A stretch of DNA of 64,000 nt from Willaertia magna (lineage: Eukaryota > Heterolobosea > Eutetramitea > Acrasida > Naegleriidae): NCBI GenBank assembly GCA_902984215.1, contig CADWAF010001999.1:62001-126000 (forward strand), given 5' to 3'. Each line of letters opens with the position of its first letter. Within the stretch, counting starts at the first letter, position 1. The position numbers and the translations under genes were made by a program. A model generated the notes under the pieces. The model worked only from the letters and a program-made list of their open reading frames with translations, did no database searches and was not told the origin of the DNA. Below are positions 12,101 to 20,514 of this stretch, one piece after another.

Positions 12101-12843
12101 AAATTACAATCATTGATATGAAAATCTTCAAAAAGATTGAAAATAACGAGTTCTATAACTCTGCATGGTCAGACCCTAAATATAAATATGAATTAGCACC
12201 AAATATTTCTGCCTTGACAGATCGTGTAAATAATATGTCTTATTGGGTACAAACTTGTATTTTAACTGAAACAAATTTAGAAATTAGAAGAGCAATGTAC
12301 AAGAAATTTATTGAAATTGCAAGTGAAGCAAAGGCATTAAATAACTATAGTGCCCTATTTGCAATTGTTTCAGGTTTACAATCAGGTCCAGTTCATCGTT
12401 TGAAAGAAACTCAAAAAATCTTACCTGTATCAGAAAATGAATTATTTAAAGAATTTGATGAATTACAAGCAAATAATCGTTTCAAATTGAGAGAAAACTT
12501 TAGATCATGTATTTCTATGAACGAAACACCAATTATTCCATTCATTGGTTTATTCCAAACTGATTTAACTTTCACTATGGATGGTAATCCAGATGAATTT
12601 GAACATCCTAAAAATCCTAAGAAGAAATTAATCAATTATCAAAAGAGAAGAATTTATTACAGTACTATTGAAACTGTTAATTCTGCTCAAAATTCTGCTA
12701 CATGGTATCAATATCAATTAGAACCAATACCTTATTTACAATATGTATTGAAAGAACAAATATTTGAAAATATTATCACTGATGAAGACGAATTATACAA
12801 GAGATCTTTAACAATTGAACCTAGAAAACCTCAATCCCAATAA
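6139..12843 (+). CDS. DOCK-like / Ras guanine-nucleotide exchange factor chimera
   Basis: Two exons (6139-6565, 6707-12843) around a 141-nt intron give 2,187 residues. The N-terminus is Asn/Lys-rich. From residue ~135 on there are DOCK C/D-type blocks (HPHLRHCLQVFFKPF; later APFRQPIFFTYSPVFE). At ~850-1025 lies a C2/DHR-1 domain (FNTLYLYLIGAKLEK, ELPPVARKGNHLLFVFYHVD, VIGYSFLDL). A long alpha-helical stretch follows with DOCK-like features such as FSWFIFDVIIKSL. Where DOCK proteins carry DHR-2, this one has a Ras exchanger N-motif (~1725-1860, IASATFDCLVTK...FINTFSTFTTP) and a CDC25 RasGEF domain (~1925-2170, PFDLLQWQASEVARQIT, FIEIASEAKALNNYSALFAIVSGL, IPFIGLFQTDLTF). It probably activates Ras-family GTPases at membranes through the DHR-1 lipid-binding domain. 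The RasGEF part is certain; the DOCK homology is read by eye. Confidence 0.88.
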
Positions 12844-12898
12844 TACTTTTTGTGTATTTTTATAATTATTATAAAACTTTATAAATAATAAAATTAAA

Positions 12899-13108
12899 TT
12901 ATTGTTGAAATTGGAAAGCATTTTGTTCAATTAATTTATCTAATTCATGTTGAATAATTTCCGTTTTTTCTTCTTCCACAAAAATATGTGTTTCATCTAA
13001 ATCAAATAAAACAATTTCATTATTATAAATCTTCTTATTAATATACAAAATAAATTGTTTAATTGCCGGATCGCACTCAACAAGAACCCCTCTTAATGCA
13101 TTGACCAT
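12899..13108 (-). CDS. TFB5: TFIIH subunit TFB5 (TTDA/GTF2H5)
   Basis: 69 residues, the normal size of this very small subunit of general transcription/DNA-repair factor TFIIH, where it binds p52/Tfb2 and stimulates XPB during nucleotide excision repair. Diagnostic blocks are MVNALRGVLVECDPAIKQFI at the N-terminus, LFDLDETHIFV in the middle and LIEQNAF near the end, closely matching the human protein. The gene is tail-to-tail with the DOCK/RasGEF gene (55 bp between stop codons) and head-to-head with symplekin. No intron. Confidence 0.93.
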   Translation of the reverse strand: MVNALRGVLVECDPAIKQFILYINKKIYNNEIVLFDLDETHIFVEEEKTEIIQHELDKLIEQNAFQFQQ

Positions 13109-13332
13109 TTTTTTTTAATTTGAACTTTTAGTTTTCCGTTATCAAAGCTTTTCACTTACGTGAATAAAGTGAGAAAGCTACAGCACCTTCAACAAGTAAG
13201 AACATTTGCAAACCCTATCAAATCATTATGAAAAACTTTATGCCTTCATCAAACAACCAAAAAACAAAAGGAAAGCAAAGAATAAGAAAATACAAAAAAA
13301 AACGAATTAAAAAAAAAAATTATCTAAAAAAA

Positions 13333-16300
13333 ATGCAACAACCCACCAATCTTTCCTATCCAATTTACACAACACCTTCAATGAACGATAGTTTCAATCA
13401 ACAAACACAACAATCATCATCATCATCTCTATCGGGTAGTAATAGTGGTAGTAATGCAAATACAACAACACCACGTAAACGTAGAGGAAATAAACAAGGT
13501 GGATTATTAAATAATTCTAATAATTTTGGTAGTTCCAATAGATCTCAACATCAAAAATTAATTCAATTAATTGAATTTACAAAATTAGAAAATAATAAAG
13601 AAAAATTAAATCATTATTTAAATCAAATTGAAGAATTATTATTAATTAATAATTTAAATAATAATAATTTAGTAAATGAATTTTTACCAAATTTATTACA
13701 ATTACAACATTCAAATTCTTCACATCAAATTGAAATTAAATATTTTTTATCAAATTTTATTGAAAAATGTATAAATTTTATTTCAAATATTTCAATTGAA
13801 AATATTAAAAGTTGTGCTGAAACTTTAACAATTTTATTAGTTTCATCACATAATATAAATATAATGAAAAGAATTGTAATAAGTAGTATTTCCTTATTTA
13901 GAAAATCAATTGAATTAATTGCAATGAATGATAAATTAAATAAACATGTTAATATTTTATTTAGTCATATTTCTTTATTAAAGAAAAGAATTTTAACTTA
14001 TATTGATTTTGAGAATGATGGTATTCAAACACATACTATACATTTTATTGAACATTTAATTTTAATTTATAGTTTAAATAGTTTACAAAATAATTTACAA
14101 TCATTAGATGAAATGACTTATTTACAAATACAATCAAATACTTATCAAGTTAAAAATATTACAAATTATCCAATGGATTTAAATTTTATTTTAAAATGTC
14201 AACAAATGACAGTTGAAAGCAATCAAAAAGTAATTTTAAATGTTGATGAAATGAAAAGAGAAGGAGAACAATATTTATCTTTATTAATTGCAAAATGTTC
14301 AAAATCTGATATTTCACCAACTGTAATGTCAATAATCATTCAATCATTACTAAATATAGCTAAACATCGTTTAAATTTCTGGCCAAAAATTATTCCATTT
14401 TTATCTGAACAAGTTATTCGTTTAATTGAAAATAATTATAATTTTACAAATTATCAAAAATATTCATTAAAATCTTTAATTAAAAATAGTTTATTATTTT
14501 TATTAAGAATGCCAGAAACTAGACATAAATTTAGAAATGTTATTTGTAATGGATTAGATAGATTAGATATTAAACAAGATCAAATACAAATGATTATTAA
14601 ATTTGTTGATAGATTTGTTAAAACTAGTTCTTCTGTTTTACAAAAGAGAAAACAAGAAGATACTTCTTCTTCAATTAATAATAATACTACTTCTAGTAAT
14701 AATAATAATAATACTTCTATTAGTGGTGGTGTGAATAGTAGTAGTGGTGGTATAAATGGTGGTATTAACAATAGTAGTGGAATGGAATCAAATACTAAAA
14801 AGATGAAAATAGAAGAGAATTTACCAATTACTTCAATTTTAAATCTTTCTTATTTACCTAAACCATTAACAAATGTTGAATTAGCAGATACAGTTATTGA
14901 GAATTGTTATAAATTAGAATTAAATCATCCAACATTACCACCACCTTCAACTACAAAATTAACAAATAGTAATCAATTAGTTAATATTATTTTAGGGACA
15001 TTATCTAATTTCTATTTTAAGAAGAATGTTAATCAACATTTAATGAATACATATACAAGTGAACAACAACAACAGTATATGAGTAGTGTACAATCTTTTT
15101 TATCTGAACCTATTCCTACTTTTAATACTGGTGTATTAACTGTACATTCTTTAATACAACAACAACAACAATTAATGGATCAAAATAATACTTTTATTAG
15201 TCCATATAGTCAATCTGCATTAAGACAATCACCTTATCAACAATCACCATATAGTGTTGGATTTCAACAACAACCAACAACAACACCTGTATTTCAAGAT
15301 CCAAGGTTAAGATTAATGCAACAACAACAAAATGAAATGATGATGGGACAACAAGGTAATAATAATTCAATGATGATGATGGGACAAGATGGATTATCAT
15401 CTAATAATAATCAAATGAATAATAATATGAATGCTACAAGTGGAATATTAATGCAACAAAGAGATCCAAGAGGATTATCTACCTATCAATCAACAAATTA
15501 CATTCCAGATAAAAGTAATGCTTATGACAGTAGTGCTTCTTCTTCAACACAAAAGAAGGATACTTCTAAAAAATTGAGAGAAAATATTGTTACTTCTAAT
15601 ATTATTGATAAAACTGTAGATAAATCTACTGATAAAAGTACAACTACAACTACAACAAGTGATGTGAATAGAACAAGTACAATAGCAACAATAAGAGCAA
15701 AAGAAAATTTAACAAAACAATTTAAATTAAAATTAAAAATTTCAAATGAAGAACAATCAGAAAAATTAAAAAAGTATAATTGGAATCATTTAATGAATAT
15801 TGAACAATCTATAAGAAGAGAAGGTAAAGATCATTATAGAATTAAATTATTATGTATGATGGTAGTTAAAAGTGATAAAACAGATGAAAAATATAAAGAA
15901 TTATTAGAATATATTAAACAAGATACAAAAGGTAGATTTTCATTATTAATGATATGGTTATATATGGAATATAAAAATTGTATTTTACAAAATAATTATG
16001 ATAGATATAATGATTTATTTAATGAAATATTATTTAATTTAGATAAATCAGAATATACTTTTACAAAATTTATAGTTGAATCACCTTATTTAACAGAAGA
16101 TACAATTAAATATATTTGTAAAGAAATGTGTGAAAATATTAATTATACTTCATATGGTTTAATTACTTTAAAAGAAATTATTTTATCTAAAAATAGACCA
16201 AAATTAATGGAAGAATGTTTAAATTATTTATTAAAATATAGTATTAATGAAAATGATAAAATTAGAAATATTTCAATTCAAATTTTAAAACAAGATGAAA

Positions 16301-17424
16301 TGTATCAAGAATTTAAAGATAAAATTGTTACTTTTGCTAGAGAACAAGCTATTCATTATCATCACACTGATACTACTACACAACAATTAGAAGAAGATAA
16401 TAAAGAAGAAGATATAATAATGAAGGATGAAGAGAATAAAGAAGATAAAGAGAATAAACAATTTAAACAATATGCAACATTATATATTCAATTAGCAATT
16501 GAACATAGTGAAGATTTATTTGAAAATTTAATTAATGATTTATATCATCAAATAAATATTTTAGAAAATGATATTTTATCAATGATTACAAATATTCCTA
16601 GAAATACAATGATACAATTTTTACAACATTTTAAAGAAGAATGTTTACCATTAATATTAAAAATAATACCATTTCTATATATGGATGAATCATTAAGTAA
16701 AGTATTAATTTATAATTTTTATGAACGTAAAATTAAAAATTCAAATTTTGTAATACCAATAATTTTACAATTAACAAAAGAACAAGTATTAGAAGCATTA
16801 CCTATAATTATACAAAATAATGAGACTGATATATCACAGAAATGTATAAATGATTTATTATTAGCTAATCCTAAAGGAGAAAGAAATGATAAAGTATCTC
16901 CTGATGAGATTTTAGTTGCATTACATAGAATAGAAGCTAATATGAATATTGATAAAGATTTAATGATTAAAATTAGAATGTTAATTGATTTATGTTTTAG
17001 TCAATTACATCAAAAGATTTTTACAAAACCAATTTTAAAAACTGCATTACAACAATTAGCTGATATGCAACCACAATTATCTAGATTATTAATGAGAACT
17101 GTTATTCAAACTTTAAATATTTATCCAGATTTATCTACTTTTATAATTAAATTTATTTATAAAACTTTAATTAAACGTAAAGCTTATGAAAATAAGAATA
17201 TTTGTATTGGTATGATGAAATGTTTAAGTGAAAAGTTAAATATCTTTCCAATTTCAAAAGTTAATGAATTATTAGAAGAATTAAGTAATGAAAATGAATC
17301 TATTTTATTAGAAGAAGTTTTAAAGAAATATTTAAATTTAAGAGAAGCCTTTTTAGAATATTTAAGAATTCAACAACAACAAGATAAGGCTAATCATTTT
17401 GTACAATTAATTAATCAACAATAA
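13333..17424 (+). CDS. SYMPK: Symplekin (Pta1), scaffold of mRNA 3'-end processing
   Basis: 1,363 residues, no intron. Symplekin holds together the cleavage/polyadenylation factor. The N-terminal HEAT-repeat part is recognised by GIQTHTIHFIEHLILIYS, NFWPKIIPFLSEQVI and MPETRHKFRNVI. The middle (~430-790) is low-complexity Asn/Gln/Ser/Met. The C-terminal symplekin domain is clear from PDEILVALHRIEAN, KIRMLIDLCFSQ, PQLSRLLMRTVIQTLNIYPD and IIKFIYKTLIKRKAYE. The frame is also open from an ATG at 13228, but those 35 extra residues come from A-runs (Lys-rich) and look like translated 5' UTR. The ATG at 13333 sits behind eight A's, like other starts here, and was preferred. TFB5, a transcription factor, is divergent from it across ~220 bp. 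Confidence 0.9.
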   Translation: MQQPTNLSYPIYTTPSMNDSFNQQTQQSSSSSLSGSNSGSNANTTTPRKRRGNKQGGLLNNSNNFGSSNRSQHQKLIQLIEFTKLENNKEKLNHYLNQIEELLLINNLNNNNLVNEFLPNLLQLQHSNSSHQIEIKYFLSNFIEKCINFISNISIENIKSCAETLTILLVSSHNINIMKRIVISSISLFRKSIELIAMNDKLNKHVNILFSHISLLKKRILTYIDFENDGIQTHTIHFIEHLILIYSLNSLQNNLQSLDEMTYLQIQSNTYQVKNITNYPMDLNFILKCQQMTVESNQKVILNVDEMKREGEQYLSLLIAKCSKSDISPTVMSIIIQSLLNIAKHRLNFWPKIIPFLSEQVIRLIENNYNFTNYQKYSLKSLIKNSLLFLLRMPETRHKFRNVICNGLDRLDIKQDQIQMIIKFVDRFVKTSSSVLQKRKQEDTSSSINNNTTSSNNNNNTSISGGVNSSSGGINGGINNSSGMESNTKKMKIEENLPITSILNLSYLPKPLTNVELADTVIENCYKLELNHPTLPPPSTTKLTNSNQLVNIILGTLSNFYFKKNVNQHLMNTYTSEQQQQYMSSVQSFLSEPIPTFNTGVLTVHSLIQQQQQLMDQNNTFISPYSQSALRQSPYQQSPYSVGFQQQPTTTPVFQDPRLRLMQQQQNEMMMGQQGNNNSMMMMGQDGLSSNNNQMNNNMNATSGILMQQRDPRGLSTYQSTNYIPDKSNAYDSSASSSTQKKDTSKKLRENIVTSNIIDKTVDKSTDKSTTTTTTSDVNRTSTIATIRAKENLTKQFKLKLKISNEEQSEKLKKYNWNHLMNIEQSIRREGKDHYRIKLLCMMVVKSDKTDEKYKELLEYIKQDTKGRFSLLMIWLYMEYKNCILQNNYDRYNDLFNEILFNLDKSEYTFTKFIVESPYLTEDTIKYICKEMCENINYTSYGLITLKEIILSKNRPKLMEECLNYLLKYSINENDKIRNISIQILKQDEMYQEFKDKIVTFAREQAIHYHHTDTTTQQLEEDNKEEDIIMKDEENKEDKENKQFKQYATLYIQLAIEHSEDLFENLINDLYHQINILENDILSMITNIPRNTMIQFLQHFKEECLPLILKIIPFLYMDESLSKVLIYNFYERKIKNSNFVIPIILQLTKEQVLEALPIIIQNNETDISQKCINDLLLANPKGERNDKVSPDEILVALHRIEANMNIDKDLMIKIRMLIDLCFSQLHQKIFTKPILKTALQQLADMQPQLSRLLMRTVIQTLNIYPDLSTFIIKFIYKTLIKRKAYENKNICIGMMKCLSEKLNIFPISKVNELLEELSNENESILLEEVLKKYLNLREAFLEYLRIQQQQDKANHFVQLINQQ

Positions 17425-17462
17425 TATTATTATTCCTTAATAAAAGATTACTAGGTTTTTTA

Positions 17463-18137
17463 TTATTCTTGTTGTTTATTATTATCACTATCTTCAGTAG
17501 TATTTATAAAATTAGTTAAACTAATACTTGTATCCAATAATGCACTACTACTACTCATCATTGATAAATTATTATTGTCAGTACTTTCTAAATAATGTTG
17601 TTGCTGTGGTTGTTGTTGTTGAGTAATTGGTACATGTTTTCCACTATTTAAATCAAATAACATTCTCTTCCAAACGTGATTCATAAAATTCTTATTTTTA
17701 TAAATACATTCTTTTAAACAATCCTTTTCATTTTCTAATAAATCTTCATTTTTTTGTAAAAATAATTTATTTGGTAAATGATGTGTAATACATTTATTAA
17801 AACATGTAGCTGCTAATAAATTAATTTCATAATATTTTTCTCTTAACTCTGTTGTTTTTGATTGTATTTCAATATATTTTTGTTGTGCTTCTAGTTCTTG
17901 TTGAATTAAATGGTTTTGATATTGAAATTGTTGGTCTGGTGTGAACATCATATCATTATTGTAAGAGTTATTTGTTGTTGGGAGAGAATAGAAAGATAGA
18001 TAAGGAGATTCTATGTGGAATGAATCTCTAAAGGAACCACGTGCTCCACGTGTTGTGGTTTCGGAACTAGTGTTAAATGGGTTGTGTGTTTTTGGATAAA
18101 AAGTGGAAGAGTAAGAGGTTTCTTTAGTTTGTTGCAT
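17463..18137 (-). CDS. Small-Tim-like twin CX3C protein with long extensions
   Basis: 224 residues from the ATG at 18137, which lies behind an A-run; an ATG further out at 18194 would add 19 unlikely residues. The centre has a twin CX3C arrangement: CFNKC and CLKEC, with helical flanks (ELREKYYEINLLAATCFNKC; CLKECIYKNKNFMNHVW). This is the signature of Tim8/9/10/13-type chaperones of the mitochondrial intermembrane space, where the cysteines form two disulfides in a helical hairpin. Two things are odd: 23 residues separate the motifs, longer than the usual 11-18 or so, and a normal small Tim is about 90 residues, whereas this one has a ~110-residue N-terminal and ~70-residue Gln/Ser/Asn-rich C-terminal extension. 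Import by the Mia40 route would be expected if the call is right. Confidence 0.65.
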   Translation of the reverse strand: MQQTKETSYSSTFYPKTHNPFNTSSETTTRGARGSFRDSFHIESPYLSFYSLPTTNNSYNNDMMFTPDQQFQYQNHLIQQELEAQQKYIEIQSKTTELREKYYEINLLAATCFNKCITHHLPNKLFLQKNEDLLENEKDCLKECIYKNKNFMNHVWKRMLFDLNSGKHVPITQQQQPQQQHYLESTDNNNLSMMSSSSALLDTSISLTNFINTTEDSDNNKQQE

Positions 18138-18169
18138 TTTTTTTTTTAATAAAACAATTTTAATAAATA

Positions 18170-18394
18170 ATGATTTTAATAAATCAATTAACAAGGAATT
18201 TAAATAATTACTTTAAATTATTGTTTAAAGTCTTTAATGCAATTTATCCTTCTTATTTAACAAAGAGTGGATGTTGTTGGTTTGGATATTGGGCTGATAT
18301 TGCAAATAAAGCAAATGAAGCAATTAAGGAAATTGAAGAAAGTTATAAAATTAATTTATATAATACCAAATACTCTTTACAATACATGCAATAA
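18170..18394 (+). CDS. Small hypothetical protein, possibly broken gene
   Basis: A 74-residue ORF whose start is 33 bp from the start of the divergent Tim-like gene. It has an N-terminal hydrophobic/basic stretch, then SGCCWFGYWADIANKANEA and a Lys/Glu-rich helix. Codon use is like that of real genes. Just downstream (18400-18530) another frame encodes a membrane-helix-like stretch ending in LYKRKNKN, interrupted by a TGA. The ORF could therefore be the 5' part of a larger, decayed or unrecognised spliced gene. No family recognised. Confidence 0.35.
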   Translation: MILINQLTRNLNNYFKLLFKVFNAIYPSYLTKSGCCWFGYWADIANKANEAIKEIEESYKINLYNTKYSLQYMQ

Positions 18395-18671
18395 GAAATA
18401 TGTTGGAAATGGGATTTATAGCAACGGTTTTTTGAATAGCTATAGTATATAACTGGTTTCTTTACAAAAGAAAAAATAAAAATTATATCAAATTTCCTGA
18501 ATTCAGTTCAATAGATTTTAATAATTCTTAAAGTATTTTTTGTGTCAAATATTATAGTTTTATTTAATTTTTTTAATTTGATACATTGACGTTATGTATA
18601 CTATTTTTTTGATTAATTAATCGATTAAGGTGATAAAAATTGATTTGCTTGTGTTTATTATATTGCTGCTA

Positions 18672-18995
18672 TTAAGGAAATTTATAACATGACAATTGGT
18701 ATGTTAATTCTTCTTTGTCAATTTCCTTTTCAACTTTAGCTACCGTTACATTTCGTTTCTTACAATATTTCTTTTCTTTAGCAATGGATGTTAATTTGTT
18801 AGTAAAACGACAACAAGCTTTACCATTATTGAAGTGTGCTACAGCAGATGTTTTGTTAGAATAATGTTGAATAGTTATTTTATCTTCTTTTGTTTTTTCT
18901 AAACGAAATTGTTTATTTGGTTGTCTAAAATAGATAACTGAAATAAATGTTAAAGAAAATAAAACTATTTGAACTATTACATCAATCCAAGACAT
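18672..18995 (-). CDS. Small single-pass membrane protein, unknown
   Basis: 107 residues, ATG behind A/T-rich leader. Residues ~4-24 are a hydrophobic helix (VIVQIVLFSLTFISVIYF) followed directly by basic and charged residues, so a type I/III single-pass or tail-out membrane protein is likely. The soluble part has several cysteines (KACC, YCKK, SCYK) and many Lys. No family is recognised. Confidence 0.5.
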   Translation of the reverse strand: MSWIDVIVQIVLFSLTFISVIYFRQPNKQFRLEKTKEDKITIQHYSNKTSAVAHFNNGKACCRFTNKLTSIAKEKKYCKKRNVTVAKVEKEIDKEELTYQLSCYKFP

Positions 18996-18999
18996 CTTT

Positions 19000-19581
19000 T
19001 TTATTCAACAACACAATAGCACTATTTGATTTGAGCATGTGCTTCTTGTAGATTCTCGGTGTTTTAGAATTTGGTCAAAGTGATTGCTTATTCTGTCACG
19101 TTACAAAAGAAAATAGATTGAACTATAAGTTTATTTCTTATCTTATTCACTCTATAGGTAATACGTTATTTAAGGTAACTGTCAAAAAATAATGTTTAGT
19201 ATTTCTTTTAGAAATGATAATGGTTGTAATTTGTTCAAATAGGAATGAGATAAAGCGATTTAATTTCCATTTTGTCGACTGTGGTCTTTATTCTTTTCCT
19301 TTTTTGAAAGGATAACTTTGTTTCTGTTTTTCTGAGTTTACAATCACCGTTGTTTTATTTTACATTTAAATAAAAGATAATTCAACGTTTTAAAGTAACT
19401 AACTTAAAAAACATTAGCTGTTTAGTGATTAACTTTAGATTTAAAAAAAGACAACTACGGAACAGATTTGCACGTATGTTTTATTTTACATTTAAAACAC
19501 ACAAATTTGTGTCAATAAAAACTAATGGTTGGTTAGTTGAATTCTACAACACCACTTGCAAATATTTAAAAGACAAAAAAA
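19000..19581. other. Long intergenic region 3' of the 5S rRNA gene
   Basis: No convincing ORF. The only structure seen is a 20-bp exact direct repeat (listed separately). The short ORFs on the + strand in this stretch have no coding character. Confidence 0.5.
19351..19496 (+). repeat. 20-bp exact direct repeat, 126 bp apart
   Basis: TGTTTTATTTTACATTTAAA occurs at 19351-19370 and again, identical, at 19477-19496. The second copy ends ~86 bp from the 3' end of the 5S rRNA gene. Composition bias makes some repetition likely, but 20 identical bases in 150 bp is noticeable. It could be a relic of a local duplication. Confidence 0.6.
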
Positions 19582-19582
19582 A
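19574..19582 (-). terminator. Pol III T-run terminator of 5S rRNA
   Basis: An uninterrupted run of T's on the minus strand directly after the last paired base of helix I. Such a run is sufficient for RNA polymerase III termination. Confidence 0.8.
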
Positions 19583-19700
19583 ATCTACAGCACTACAGAT
19601 TCCCGAGAAGTCTCCCATCTCAGTACTAATGTAGCCCTACTGTGCTTAACTTCTCAAATCGGACGGGATGAGGTGCTTTCACAGTGGTATGGCCGTAGAT
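19583..19700 (-). rRNA. 5S ribosomal RNA
   Basis: Read on the minus strand, the sequence starts ATCTACGGCCATACCAC and contains the universal eukaryotic blocks CCCGTCCGATTTGAGAAG, TTAAGCACAGTAGGGC, TAGTACTGAGATGGGAGAC and TCGGGAAT...GTGCTGTAGAT. The 5' ATCTAC and 3' GTAGAT ends pair to close helix I, giving 118 nt, the normal size. A run of nine T's follows at once (19574-19582), the RNA polymerase III terminator. The internal control region is the promoter, so no upstream TATA is required. It is a solitary copy, not in a tandem array or next to other rRNA genes. The 5' end could shift by 1-2 bases. Confidence 0.95.
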
Positions 19701-19807
19701 ATTTGAATCCACATTATAAACTTGTTATATTGTTGTTTTGGGGTGAATTGGCTACGCTTTACAATAAGTTTCACTTAAATTCATTTATTTATTTTTTTAT
19801 TTAAAAA

Positions 19808-20209
19808 ATGGACGCAAACATCTTTCTTCAAGACAGCATCTTTTCCTATTGGTTGTTCTTTGTTTCACTATTTCGGGGATTTTCAATTATCACTGGTTAT
19901 TTTAAACCACAAATAATTACCAAAAACATCTATCCAGATGAAAAATTACCACCTCTTTTCGGTAGAATGTTCGCAAACTGGACTGGTGGTAGTATTACTG
20001 CTTGTTTAATTTTAGCATTATTTCCACAATCGTTACCAATGCACTATATGAATTTATGTGCTTTTACTATTGCTTTTGGTCACGCTTTATTAGAATCAAA
20101 TTATTATAAAACTATGCCATTCAAAGGAGCTATCTCTATGTATTTCTTTGGTGGAGGTTCTGCTTTGTGGACACTTTATCGTATTTTATTTTGTAAAGCT
20201 CTCCATTAA
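19808..20209 (+). CDS. ERG28: Erg28-like sterol biosynthesis scaffold protein
   Basis: 133 residues, the usual Erg28 length, with four hydrophobic helices expected of this ER membrane protein. Erg28 tethers the C4-demethylation enzymes (Erg25, Erg26, Erg27) in sterol synthesis. Family features: an N-terminal YWLFFVSLFRGFSI helix, the conserved PLFGRMFANWTGGS segment (family: PLxxRtFGxWT), then MNLCAFTIAFGHALLESNYY (family: tYxiAFgHFxsExlxfr), and a last helix around SALWTLYRIL. The gene starts 107 bp from the 5' end of the 5S rRNA gene and is transcribed away from it. No intron. Confidence 0.8.
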   Translation: MDANIFLQDSIFSYWLFFVSLFRGFSIITGYFKPQIITKNIYPDEKLPPLFGRMFANWTGGSITACLILALFPQSLPMHYMNLCAFTIAFGHALLESNYYKTMPFKGAISMYFFGGGSALWTLYRILFCKALH

Positions 20210-20514
20210 TTATATTAAATTGGTTTCTTTTCATTTACCTTACAATTAACACCGTCATTATTCAAAAACGAAAAGATATTAAGAAATCAACAACCACATT
20301 ATACATGAACCAATTCTTCTTAAAATATCTTCCTTTCTCTTTCAGAACTACTTTCCTCAAAGGCTTGAAAACGTCCTTCAGCCGAAGCCTATATCTATAA
20401 TTAAGCTCTTCTTAGCACGTGTACTTGTTAAGACATATTTTTTGTAGTTCAGTTTGGTTTCTGTAAATGTTTAGGCGGAAATTTTGAGACAAAAACTTCT
20501 TCTTTAAGTAAAAA
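20210..20514. other. Intergenic region upstream of coiled-coil gene
   Basis: 305 bp without an ORF. A CACGTG palindrome (20416-20421) and GGCGGAAA (20474-20481, an imperfect E2F-like site on the minus strand) lie before the next start codon. Both are motif matches only. Confidence 0.4.

Noticed and set aside
13228..13332. 35-codon upstream extension of symplekin
   Set aside because: Translated from A-runs, gives only a Lys-rich stretch; the ATG at 13333 has the usual A-run context.
14676..15450. Asn/Gln/Met homopolymer tracts as DNA repeats
   Set aside because: Low-complexity coding repeats within symplekin; common throughout this genome and not mobile or CRISPR-like.
18400..18530. Membrane-helix-like frame with an internal TGA
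   Set aside because: The stop interrupts it and no GT-AG intron fits; kept only as a note for the ORF at 18170.
19425..19804. Overlapping + strand ORFs of 69 and 82 codons
   Set aside because: They run across the 5S rRNA gene on the opposite strand and have no coding character; the 5S gene explains the conserved sequence.
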